Shown here: one piece after another, positions 1 through 5,188 of the stretch | Position numbering within the stretch: position 1 is the first letter of the stretch | Layout: each line of letters starts with the position of its first letter | Source of the DNA: an uncultured Eubacteriales bacterium | GTDB taxonomy: Bacteria; Bacillota; Clostridia; Oscillospirales; Oscillospiraceae | Direction: 5' to 3' | NCBI GenBank assembly: GCA_900552475.1 | Contig: USAC01000104.1 | Location: 1 to 5,234, forward strand | Length of the DNA: 5,234 nucleotides | Made by a program: the position numbers and the translations under genes | The notes under the pieces: generated by a model | Seen by the model: only the letters and a program-made list of their open reading frames with translations | Told to the model about the DNA's origin: nothing | Database searches by the model: none

Positions 1-15
1 ACTGTCATGAGACTG

Positions 16-23
16 AAGGAGGG
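16..23 (+). promoter_or_regulatory. Ribosome binding site of rpoA
   Basis: AAGGAGGG lies 6 nt upstream of the ATG at 30. It is a near-perfect Shine-Dalgarno sequence and fixes the rpoA start. In most Firmicutes the gene upstream of rpoA is rpsD, but the first 29 bases are too short to show it. Confidence 0.9.
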
Positions 24-29
24 TACTGC

Positions 30-983
30 ATGATCGAAATTGAGAAGCCCCAGATCGAGTGTATTGAGACACCCGGCGACGCTTCCTATGGCAAATATGT
101 GATCGAACCCCTGGAGCGCGGCTACGGAACGACTTTGGGCAATGCGCTGCGCCGCATTATGCTCTCTTCCCTGCCCGGCACGGCAGCCACCAGCATCAAG
201 ATCGCCGGCGTGCAGCACGAATTCTCCACCGTCCCCGGCGTCAAGGAGGACGTGACGGAAATCGTCCTGAACGTGAAGAGTCTGCTGACGAAGCTGCACT
301 GCGATGGCCCTAAGACCGTCTTTATCGAGGCGACGGGTCCCTGCGAGGTGACCGCCGGCGACATCAAGGCCGACGGCGAGGTCGAGGTGCTCAACCCCGA
401 CCTGCACATCGCGACCCTCGACGTGGGCGCCACGCTGAGCATGGAAATCACCCTCAGCCACGGTCGCGGCTATGTGTCCGCCGACCGCAACAAGGCCCTG
501 CGGGGCGGCGTGATCGGTGTGATTCCTATCGACTCCATCTATACCCCCGTGTACAAGGTCAACTACACGGTGGAAAACACCCGCGTCGGCAGCATGAGCG
601 ACTTTGACAAGCTGACGCTGGAGGTCTGGACGGATTCCACCATTACCGCCCGGGACGCTGTGTCTCTGGGCGCGAAGATCCTCTGCGACCACTTTGCCCT
701 GTTCACCGACCTCTCCGACGCGCTGGGTGACAAGTCCACCGTTGTCGAGAAGCCCACGGACTCCAAGAGCAAGGTGCTGGAGCTGACGATCGAGGAGCTG
801 GATCTGTCCGTGCGCAGCTTCAACTGCCTCAAGCGCGCGAACATCAACACCGTCGAGGATCTGATCTCCAAGACGGAGGACGAGATGATGAAGGTGCGCA
901 ACCTCGGACGCAAGTCCCTGGAAGAGGTCATCAACAAGCTGGCCATGATGGGCCTGTCCCTGGCCGACGAAGAAAACAACTGA
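30..983 (+). CDS. rpoA: DNA-directed RNA polymerase subunit alpha
   Basis: This is the alpha subunit of RNA polymerase. Its dimer nucleates assembly of beta and beta', and its C-terminal domain contacts UP-element DNA and activators. The 317-residue length is normal for Firmicutes. The N-terminal assembly domain covers about residues 1-230, with the signature GTTLGNALRRIMLSS at 33-47, including the Arg pair 41-42 used in subunit contacts. A variable linker runs about 232-248. The C-terminal domain (about 249-313) carries SVRSFNCLK, where Arg262 and Asn265 match the E. coli DNA-contacting R265 and N268. It also has NLGRKSL at 291-297, the second helix-hairpin-helix turn. No truncation or missing key residue is visible. 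The strong ribosome binding site 6 nt upstream supports the ATG. rplQ follows after 45 bp on the same strand, the usual order at the end of the ribosomal-protein operon. The promoter must lie upstream of the window. Confidence 0.99.
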   Translation: MIEIEKPQIECIETPGDASYGKYVIEPLERGYGTTLGNALRRIMLSSLPGTAATSIKIAGVQHEFSTVPGVKEDVTEIVLNVKSLLTKLHCDGPKTVFIEATGPCEVTAGDIKADGEVEVLNPDLHIATLDVGATLSMEITLSHGRGYVSADRNKALRGGVIGVIPIDSIYTPVYKVNYTVENTRVGSMSDFDKLTLEVWTDSTITARDAVSLGAKILCDHFALFTDLSDALGDKSTVVEKPTDSKSKVLELTIEELDLSVRSFNCLKRANINTVEDLISKTEDEMMKVRNLGRKSLEEVINKLAMMGLSLADEENN

Positions 984-1013
984 CTGCTCCGCTGATGCGC
1001 TGCAGATCCGATC

Positions 1014-1020
1014 AAGGAGG
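1014..1020 (+). promoter_or_regulatory. Ribosome binding site of rplQ
   Basis: AAGGAGG sits 8 nt before the ATG at 1029. It sets the L17 start in the 45-bp rpoA-rplQ spacer. No promoter or terminator is apparent in that spacer, which fits cotranscription. Confidence 0.9.
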
Positions 1021-1028
1021 AAACACAA

Positions 1029-1373
1029 ATGCCCGGAACTCGTAAGCTCGGTAAAACTACCGATCAGCGTAAGGCGATGCTCCGTCAGCAGGTGACCGAT
1101 TTCCTGGACAAGGGCCGGATGGAGACCACCATCACCCGCGCCAAGGAGATCCGCCCCCTGGCTGAAAAGATGATTACCCTGGGCAAGAAGGGTGATCTGG
1201 CTGCCTATCGTCAGGCGCTGAGCTTCATTACCAGAGAGGACGTTGCCAACAAGCTGTTCAAGGAGATTGCTCCTGCGTATGCCGAGCGCAACGGCGGTTA
1301 CACCCGCATCATCCGTACCGGCATCCGCCGCGGCGACGCTGCGGAGACGGCTCTGATCGAGCTGGTTAAGTAA
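1029..1373 (+). CDS. rplQ: 50S ribosomal protein L17 (bL17)
   Basis: This is bacterial ribosomal protein bL17, a component of the large subunit near the exit-tunnel surface. The 114-residue protein matches the family end to end. It has the N-terminal RKLGKTTDQRKAMLRQQVTDF stretch (residues 5-25, which in the family packs on 23S rRNA), the ETTITRAKEIRPLAEKMITLGKKGDL core (about 32-57), and the C-terminal GGYTRIIRTGIRRGDAAETALIEL block (about 89-112). It lacks the short C-terminal extension of E. coli L17, as is common in Firmicutes. The basic composition is as expected for an rRNA-binding protein. It follows rpoA by 45 bp and is the last gene before a strong terminator, so it probably closes the ribosomal-protein operon here. 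Confidence 0.99.
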   Translation: MPGTRKLGKTTDQRKAMLRQQVTDFLDKGRMETTITRAKEIRPLAEKMITLGKKGDLAAYRQALSFITREDVANKLFKEIAPAYAERNGGYTRIIRTGIRRGDAAETALIELVK

Positions 1374-1394
1374 AAAACCAGAAAACGACACAAT

Positions 1395-1442
1395 AAAAAA
1401 GCCCATTGCTATGGCGCGCGGCCATAGCAATGGGCTTTTTTT
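1395..1442. terminator. Bidirectional intrinsic terminator between rplQ and the convergent membrane-protein gene
   Basis: A perfect 15-bp stem (1401-1415 with 1421-1435) closes on a 5-nt GCGCG loop. It is flanked by six A (1395-1400) on the left and seven T (1436-1442) on the right. Either strand therefore gives a GC-containing hairpin followed by a U-tract. It lies 22 bp after the rplQ stop and 15 bp past the stop of the minus-strand gene ending at 1457. It is well placed to end both transcripts and keep them from running into each other. Confidence 0.96.
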
Positions 1443-1456
1443 CGCGGAGACGGGGA

Positions 1457-1879
1457 TCAGAAGTGCGCGTCGACGTACTTGTTGTACTTGTTCGTGTCCA
1501 TCTCGTCTTTATAGGTGTTGCGGAAGCGCTGCACGGTGAGACTGTTGAACTGAACGATGCTGCGGTACTTCAGAAAGCCCGCGATCAGCGGCAGGCCGCC
1601 GCAGAAGTATCCCGCCGGCGCGTTGCGCCAGCAGATGCCGCCGAGAACGGCCACCAGTACCACCGAAACGATCACGCCCGCGATCTGCTTTTTCGGGTGG
1701 AGACGCTGCACGGCCTCCTCGGAGATGACGCCCTCGTCGATCATGGTCCTGGCGAACTGCTTCTGTACGCCGAACAGGCTCACGGCGTTGAGCACGCACG
1801 GCGCCACGACGAAGAAGGAAAACAGGGCAATGGCCGCGTCGAGCAGCAGGACGGCGAAGCCTGCGGTCTGAGTGTTCAA
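1457..1879 (-). CDS. Small membrane protein of unknown function (140 aa, TTG start)
   Basis: I do not recognise a family. The 140-residue product has one long hydrophobic segment near the N-terminus (about 7-35), then a charged stretch (about 40-64, with QFARTMIDEGVISEEAVQRLHPKK). Two closely spaced hydrophobic segments follow (about 66-84 and 88-104), joined by a short WRNAPAG turn. The tail (about 105-140) is polar and rich in Lys, Asp, Asn and Tyr. This suggests three transmembrane segments with a soluble C-terminal tail. The start is read as TTG because AGGAGGGG (1892 down to 1885) lies 5 nt upstream and no in-frame ATG is better placed. The gene lies 65 bp downstream of the racemase on the same strand. 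A 9-bp hairpin in that gap may attenuate or end the racemase transcript. No independent promoter is convincing. That the gene is real is supported by its ribosome binding site, by the terminator after its stop and by plausible protein composition. Its function is unknown. Confidence 0.85.
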   Translation of the reverse strand: MNTQTAGFAVLLLDAAIALFSFFVVAPCVLNAVSLFGVQKQFARTMIDEGVISEEAVQRLHPKKQIAGVIVSVVLVAVLGGICWRNAPAGYFCGGLPLIAGFLKYRSIVQFNSLTVQRFRNTYKDEMDTNKYNKYVDAHF

Positions 1880-1884
1880 GAAAA

Positions 1885-1892
1885 CCCCTCCT
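1885..1892 (-). promoter_or_regulatory. Ribosome binding site deciding a TTG start
   Basis: Read on the minus strand this is AGGAGGGG followed by TTTTC and then TTG. The strength and spacing (5 nt from the last G, 7 nt from AGGAGG) are what select the TTG at 1879 as the start of the 140-residue membrane protein. Confidence 0.85.
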
Positions 1893-1910
1893 ATTCAAAA
1901 TGAAAATCTG

Positions 1911-1935
1911 ACGCCGGGCGGGCATGGCCCGGCGT
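1911..1935 (-). terminator. Hairpin after the racemase gene, weak terminator or attenuator
   Basis: A perfect 9-bp GC-rich stem (ACGCCGGGC at 1911-1919 pairing with GCCCGGCGT at 1927-1935) has a 7-nt loop and lies 9 bp past the racemase stop. On the minus strand the sequence after it is CAGATTTTCATTTT, so the U-rich stretch is offset and interrupted rather than a clean run. It could partly end the racemase message, or act as a processing or attenuation hairpin that lowers expression of the downstream membrane-protein gene. On the plus strand no T-tract follows. Confidence 0.6.
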
Positions 1936-1944
1936 ATTGGCATA

Positions 1945-3039
1945 TTACGGATGCACCATGACGGGCAGATCATCTCGCCCCGTGGCGTAGAGCACATGGC
2001 TGTAGCACAGGCGGAAGTCGATCACATCTCCGACCCGCAGCGGCAGGGGACAGTCCTCCACGTCGAGGATACAGTGGTCGGACGAGCCGCCCACCACACG
2101 GATGCCCGGCTGCACGGGGCGCAGCGACTCCAGCTCACCCACGTCGGCGCGGCCGAGCGCGACGAGCGCCCGCAGACGGACGCCCCGGTCGGTATAGACC
2201 GGCTTGTGGCCGAAGGCGTCGATGGCGAACTCCCCCTGCGGATAGGTGGGCTTACGCCGCAGCTCGATGATCTCCGCGCGCAGCGTGAACGCGTCCATCT
2301 GCAGATAGTCCATGCCGCGGATGCCCCAGTCGATCTGGAGATCCTTCGCGAGCAGGATATTCTCGCCGATGCGCAGGTGGTTGATCCCCTCCGGCATGGC
2401 CCCACTGTGCACGAGGGTATAGGAGCTGGTCGCGCCGCCGGAGACGGTCTCAAGCGGACGGCCGATGCGCCGCTCCACTTCGCGCGCGATGTCAATCAGC
2501 TCGTTCATCTTTTCCGGCGTGGGCCTGATGGAGCCGTAGCACGAGAGATTTACGCCGACGCCGCGCAGATGCACGTGCGGCAGCTCCCGCTCCACATGCA
2601 CGCAGGTTTCGACCATCTCCTCGCGATCCCAGAAGCCCTCGCGCAGGTCGCCGAGGTCGGCCATGACGATGACGCTGTGCGTTTTTTCCTGCCGCGCGCA
2701 CTCGCGCGCGAGCGCGTCGAGCACCGCGCGCTCGCTCTGCAGCGAGCAGTCGCACTGGCGCACCACATCCGGCAGCTCCGAGAGCCCCGGAATCCGGATC
2801 AGCAGATACGGCCCTTCGATCCCGGCCTCGCGGCAGCGAACGATCTGTTCGATGCGGCTCGTGCCGAGCTCAGCGATGCCGGCCTCCTTATATGTACGGA
2901 CGATTTCCGGCAGGCCGTTGACACCCTTGATGACGCCGCAGACGGCAATGCCGCGCGCACGGCAGCGCGCCGCGATCTGCTGTGCGTTGCTGCGGATCCG
3001 GCCTGCGTCCACCTCCAGCCGGGGGAATTGGCGGTTCAT
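1945..3039 (-). CDS. Alanine/ornithine racemase family PLP-dependent enzyme
   Basis: This is a fold-type III (alanine-racemase barrel) PLP enzyme that most resembles the clostridial ornithine racemase Orr, which interconverts L- and D-ornithine. The product has 364 residues, close to Orr. The motif GVIKGVNG places the likely PLP-binding Lys at residue 38. Family blocks follow in order: SRIEQI (61-66), LLIRIP (79-84), MADLGDLREGFW (126-137), VGVNLSCYGSIRPT (161-174), SGGATSSYTL (200-209, phosphate binding), PEGINHLRIGENILL (216-230), AIDAFGHKPVYTDRG (272-286) and GGSSDHCILDV (317-327). The frame stays open 89 codons further upstream, but those codons are untypical and cross the promoter. ATG 3039, with AGGAG 7 nt before it, gives an N-terminus (FPRLEVDAGRIRSNAQQI) that matches the family. 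The enzyme is expected to be cytosolic. The amino acid it acts on (ornithine, alanine, lysine or another) cannot be read from sequence. No ornithine-degradation genes lie beside it. Confidence 0.93.
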   Translation of the reverse strand: MNRQFPRLEVDAGRIRSNAQQIAARCRARGIAVCGVIKGVNGLPEIVRTYKEAGIAELGTSRIEQIVRCREAGIEGPYLLIRIPGLSELPDVVRQCDCSLQSERAVLDALARECARQEKTHSVIVMADLGDLREGFWDREEMVETCVHVERELPHVHLRGVGVNLSCYGSIRPTPEKMNELIDIAREVERRIGRPLETVSGGATSSYTLVHSGAMPEGINHLRIGENILLAKDLQIDWGIRGMDYLQMDAFTLRAEIIELRRKPTYPQGEFAIDAFGHKPVYTDRGVRLRALVALGRADVGELESLRPVQPGIRVVGGSSDHCILDVEDCPLPLRVGDVIDFRLCYSHVLYATGRDDLPVMVHP

Positions 3040-3046
3040 TTGTTTT

Positions 3047-3051
3047 CTCCT
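3047..3051 (-). promoter_or_regulatory. Ribosome binding site of the racemase gene
   Basis: GAGAGGAGA on the minus strand (AGGAG at 3051-3047) lies 7 nt before ATG 3039. It selects this start over an in-frame extension reaching back to 3306, which would run through the promoter. Confidence 0.85.
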
Positions 3052-3073
3052 CTCAAAAATCCGGCAAATATAC

Positions 3074-3083
3074 CAGTTTGCAA
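3074..3083 (-). promoter_or_regulatory. Candidate operator TTGCAAACTG at the racemase transcription start
   Basis: The minus strand reads TTGCAAACTG beginning 4 nt after TATAAT, covering the predicted start site. The same 10-mer occurs at 3375-3384 directly after the -10 of the divergent plus-strand promoter, in the same orientation relative to transcription. On the plus strand it overlaps the 8-bp palindrome TTTGCAAA (3077-3084). A shared repressor site is a reasonable inference. The binding protein is unknown. Confidence 0.45.
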
Positions 3084-3087
3084 ATTC

Positions 3088-3096
3088 ATTATAGCA
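3088..3096 (-). promoter_or_regulatory. Extended -10 promoter of the racemase gene
   Basis: On the minus strand the sequence is TGCTATAAT, a perfect TGnTATAAT extended -10. No good TTGACA-like hexamer lies 16-19 bp further upstream (the 17-bp position reads TGGCAT). The promoter therefore probably relies on the extended -10 or an activator. Transcription should begin near 3081, giving a leader of about 40 nt to ATG 3039. Confidence 0.78.
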
Positions 3097-3160
3097 TATC
3101 TTCTGGACAGATGCCACACAATTTTGCGCCGCACGCCGCGCAAGGGTATCCCGAGACCAG

Positions 3161-3189
3161 ATGTAACAAATATGTGACGGAAATGTTAT
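3161..3189. promoter_or_regulatory. Three-fold 11-bp direct repeat resembling a WalR (YycF)/OmpR-family box
   Basis: Three hexamers, TGTAAC (3162-3167), TGTGAC (3173-3178) and TGTTAT (3184-3189), are spaced by exactly 5 bp, so they recur every 11 bp on one face of the helix. The WalR consensus in low-GC Gram-positives is TGTWAH-N5-TGTWAH. The first and third copies fit it and the middle copy has one mismatch. The repeat lies about 80-108 bp upstream of the predicted racemase start and about 160 bp upstream of the plus-strand -35, so it does not touch either core promoter. Confidence 0.5.
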
Positions 3190-3346
3190 GACGATCCGCC
3201 GCCAGGAACGGGCGTGTTTCACCGAATCCGCCAAAGCCATGCGGCAGCACGGTTTGCGCGCCTGAGCAATGGTATGAAATACCAGAAACACGATAAAAAC
3301 GTACAAAAGCAGCAGAATTGTTCGCCAAAAACTGTGCGTTTAACTC

Positions 3347-3375
3347 TTGACAATTTGCATGGAACGTGATAGAGT
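3347..3375 (+). promoter_or_regulatory. Promoter of the O-antigen-ligase-like gene
   Basis: A perfect -35 TTGACA (3347-3352), a 17-bp spacer and the -10 TAGAGT (3370-3375) are preceded by TG at 3367-3368, an extended -10. Transcription should start near 3382, leaving a leader of about 165 nt before ATG 3549. The spacer contains TTTGCATGG, and the bases after the -10 form TTGCAAACTG. Confidence 0.82.
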
Positions 3376-3384
3376 TGCAAACTG
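3375..3384 (+). promoter_or_regulatory. Candidate operator TTGCAAACTG at the plus-strand transcription start
   Basis: This 10-mer is identical to the one that follows the racemase -10 on the other strand (3083-3074). Here it begins on the last base of the -10 hexamer and spans the predicted start near 3382. Its placement at both divergent promoters suggests common control. Confidence 0.45.
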
Positions 3385-3461
3385 AACCCAGAGAGAACGG
3401 GGAATAAAAGTTGTAAGAACCATGCAACTTGAAAAAAGTTCATCACTTAATTCACAAATAA

Positions 3462-3480
3462 TTAAGATTTATTTAAGATT
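3462..3480 (+). repeat. Tandem TTAAGATT repeat with 11-bp period in the leader
   Basis: TTAAGATT occurs at 3462-3469 and again at 3473-3480. A 7-bp inverted repeat, CTTAATT (3446-3452) with AATTAAG (3460-3466), overlaps the first copy. The 11-bp period is typical of paired response-regulator half-sites. The stretch is AT-rich, so chance repetition is quite possible. Confidence 0.4.
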
Positions 3481-3485
3481 CAGAC

Positions 3486-3540
3486 CGCCATCGCGGGCAA
3501 ACGCACCCGCCGTTATGGCGACGTGTACTGAAAGGACACG
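3486..3540 (+). promoter_or_regulatory. Structured 5' leader just upstream of the O-antigen-ligase-like gene
   Basis: Two adjacent hairpins can form. The first pairs CGCCAT (3486-3491) with ATGGCG (3515-3520) outside, and GCGGG (3493-3497) with CCCGC (3506-3510) inside, around an 8-nt loop. The second pairs CGTGT (3522-3526) with ACACG (3536-3540), with the purine-rich AAAGG (3531-3535) in its loop. AAAGGA is the best Shine-Dalgarno candidate for ATG 3549 (12 nt away, rather far), so the fold may tune translation. It matches no riboswitch class I can name. Confidence 0.4.
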
Positions 3541-3548
3541 GTGGATAT

Positions 3549-5021
3549 ATGAAGCGCTTACATTTTCATTTGACAACAGATCAGACCGACCTGCTGCTCG
3601 CACGCGGCAAGAGCCTGTTTGCCCGCCTTTCCGACGGGACGGTGCAGCTGTGGAACAGCTGCTGGTACTTCCCGCTGCTGCTTCTGGTGATGCTGGCGGC
3701 GCTGGCCACGGGTCAGCCGGTGCTCGGTGTGATTGTGCTCGGTCTGCTCGCGAGCTGGTTTCTGGCGTTCTGCCCGGATTTGGTCGCCGCGATTACGCCG
3801 TTCGGCATGATCTTCCTGCTCTCGACATCTGAATATGAAAACCTCGGCAGCTTCCTGCCGTGCGTGTTCCTGCTGATCCCGCTCATGACCTCGCTCGTGC
3901 TGCACCTGACGACATGGCCCGTGGAGCTGCGTCTCGGGACGAGCGCGCGGGGCCTGATTCTCGTCTCCGCGGCGACGATCCTCGGCGGCTGCGGCGTCAT
4001 CAGCTGGGAGCAGTACACCAACCCGCTGTCGCTGTATTACATGCTGGGGCTCGGCGTGTGTATGCTGGGCGTGTATGTCCTGTTCCGCTCGCAGCTGCGC
4101 GAGCACCGTACATATAACCTGCAGGTCCGCTTCGCACAGATTTTCTGCGCGCTGGGCTGGGGTATGGTGCTCGTGGTGGCGGTGACCTACGCCAAAAACT
4201 GGCAGGAGTTCATCGAGAGCGGTTCCGCGCTCTATCTGAGCTACCGCAACTTCGCCGCGACGATCCTGCTCACGACGCTGCCGATGCCGTTTTATCTGGC
4301 GGGGCTGAAGAAGTACCACCTGCTGAGCGCGCCGGTATTCATGGCCGCGCTGCTGCTGACGGGCAGCCGCACGGCGCTCGTGTTCGGCGCGGTGCTGCTG
4401 GTGCTGTGCTGCATCTATCTGGTGCGCACGGGCGTTGTCAGCAAATGGGCGATGCTGGGCCTGACGGCGGCGGGCGCCGCGGCGCTGGCCCTGTTCGGCA
4501 TGGACGCGGTCAAGTCGCTCTATGAGTTCCGTCTCAGCGGCAGCGGCCACCTGATCTCGGGCGACGAGGACCGCTGGAAGCTGCTCGCCGCCGGCGTGCA
4601 GGACTTCCTGCTCCACCCGCTCTTCGGCACGGGTCTCGGCAACACGGCGCACTCCGCGCTGGCCGTGATCGTACCGGGCAGCATGGCGTTTTACCACAAC
4701 CTCGTCGCGCAGGTCATCGGCAGCATGGGCATCGTGGGCATCTTCGCCTACGGCGTGCTGATTCGCGACCGGTTCAGCCTGCTGCTGCGCGGGCGGAAGG
4801 ATCCGTTCGTGGGCGCGATGCTGCTGAGCTATCTGGCGATGCTGATGGTTTCGATGACGAACCCGGGCGAGTTCTGCCCGTTCCCGAACGCGGCGCTGAT
4901 GGTGATGGTGTTCTCCATGGTGGAGGAGGCCGTCGGCGCGGAGACGGTGACGGTCACGCAGCTGCGCCGCCGCGGCGCTCTGCGCGGCAGTACGGGCGGC
5001 AGCTACGCGCAGTATAAATAA
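3549..5021 (+). CDS. O-antigen ligase/polymerase (Wzy/WaaL-like) family membrane protein
   Basis: This is a 490-residue polytopic membrane protein of the O-antigen ligase/polymerase superfamily, whose members join lipid-linked glycan units to each other or to an acceptor on the outer face of the membrane. After a cytosolic N-terminus (1-38) about a dozen hydrophobic segments can be seen, roughly at 40-54, 57-76, 80-93, 102-121, 136-152, 161-179, 196-214, 232-251, 262-291, 300-318, 385-405, 420-438 and 444-460. The diagnostic part is TGSRTALV (271-278), then a large extracytoplasmic loop (about 319-384) with DEDRWKL (339-345), HPLFGTGLGN (356-365) and YHN (382-384), then a hydrophobic segment. 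Arg343 and His383 are candidates for the conserved Arg and His of the family. ATG 3549 has only a weak, distant AAAGGA or a close GGTGG as ribosome binding site. A Gram-positive protein of this type would act on teichoic-acid-like, capsular or other cell-surface glycans. No glycosyltransferase or flippase gene adjoins it, so the substrate is unknown. It has its own promoter and terminator. Confidence 0.85.
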   Translation: MKRLHFHLTTDQTDLLLARGKSLFARLSDGTVQLWNSCWYFPLLLLVMLAALATGQPVLGVIVLGLLASWFLAFCPDLVAAITPFGMIFLLSTSEYENLGSFLPCVFLLIPLMTSLVLHLTTWPVELRLGTSARGLILVSAATILGGCGVISWEQYTNPLSLYYMLGLGVCMLGVYVLFRSQLREHRTYNLQVRFAQIFCALGWGMVLVVAVTYAKNWQEFIESGSALYLSYRNFAATILLTTLPMPFYLAGLKKYHLLSAPVFMAALLLTGSRTALVFGAVLLVLCCIYLVRTGVVSKWAMLGLTAAGAAALALFGMDAVKSLYEFRLSGSGHLISGDEDRWKLLAAGVQDFLLHPLFGTGLGNTAHSALAVIVPGSMAFYHNLVAQVIGSMGIVGIFAYGVLIRDRFSLLLRGRKDPFVGAMLLSYLAMLMVSMTNPGEFCPFPNAALMVMVFSMVEEAVGAETVTVTQLRRRGALRGSTGGSYAQYK

Positions 5022-5028
5022 TCCGATG

Positions 5029-5062
5029 ACGGCGGGCAGTTTTCTCTGCCCGCTGTTTTTTT
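5029..5062 (+). terminator. Intrinsic terminator after the O-antigen-ligase-like gene
   Basis: An 8-bp perfect stem (GCGGGCAG 5032-5039 with CTGCCCGC 5046-5053) has a 6-nt TTTTCT loop. It is extended by a G-T wobble and two more pairs, and followed by seven T (5056-5062). It lies directly after the stop codon at 5021, so the gene is probably monocistronic. Confidence 0.93.
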
Positions 5063-5188
5063 GCGCGCGGAGAAGGACGGGCGCGCCGCCCCGGGCGATT
5101 TGTAGGTTTGTCAAACATATTGAACAGCGAACTCGTAGGGAGAAAGTCAGTGGAGCGGTCTCATGGGTAAGTTGTTGGAGCGGCGGTT
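5063..5188. other. Intergenic stretch before a probable gene at the window edge
   Basis: The first 35 bases are very GC-rich. They are followed by an 11-bp palindrome GTTTGTCAAAC (5106-5116), which contains a TTGTCA hexamer. No acceptable -10 lies 16-18 bp downstream of that hexamer, so I do not call a promoter. TGGAGCGG followed 4-5 nt later by ATGG occurs twice (5151-5166 and 5176-5192), giving two alternative start signals. Confidence 0.5.

Noticed and set aside
1..29. Possible tail of rpsD upstream of rpoA
   Set aside because: Gene order in Firmicutes makes it likely nearby, but no recognisable S4 C-terminus can be read in these bases.
1924..3177. A 417-codon open frame on the plus strand opposite the racemase gene
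   Set aside because: It is the antisense shadow of a GC-rich gene. Its product is rich in His, Arg, Ala and Asp with no recognisable motif, while the minus strand encodes an intact racemase with all family blocks.
3270..3284. Small inverted repeat TGGTAT-GAA-ATACCA in the intergenic region
   Set aside because: The 6-bp stem with a 3-nt loop has no U-tract and no clear position relative to either promoter, so it is not supported as a terminator or operator.
3040..3306. An 89-codon upstream extension of the racemase frame
   Set aside because: It runs through the TGCTATAAT promoter and the ribosome binding site, and family members begin near the chosen Met. ATG 3039 has AGGAG at 7 nt.
3486..3530. 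Possible cyclic-di-GMP-I (GEMM) riboswitch, suggested by GGGCAAAC and a later GACG
   Set aside because: The conserved GCAAAGC-type segment, the second receptor helix and the closing stem are absent. The local bases are better explained by a simple hairpin.
3422..3832. A plus-strand frame starting in the leader (MQLEKSSSLN...) and overlapping the membrane-protein gene
   Set aside because: It has no ribosome binding site and its downstream part is out of frame with a clearly membrane-type coding sequence, so it is a shadow frame. A short regulatory leader peptide cannot be excluded but has no support.
3558..5114. A 518-codon open frame on the minus strand opposite the membrane-protein gene
   Set aside because: Its product is dominated by Gln, His, Arg and Ala, as expected from reading leucine-rich membrane codons backwards. 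The frame also crosses the terminator at 5029-5062.
5108..5136. Promoter-like TTGTCA at 5108-5113
   Set aside because: The hexamer at 17-bp spacing is ACTCGT, a poor -10, and neighbouring spacings are no better.
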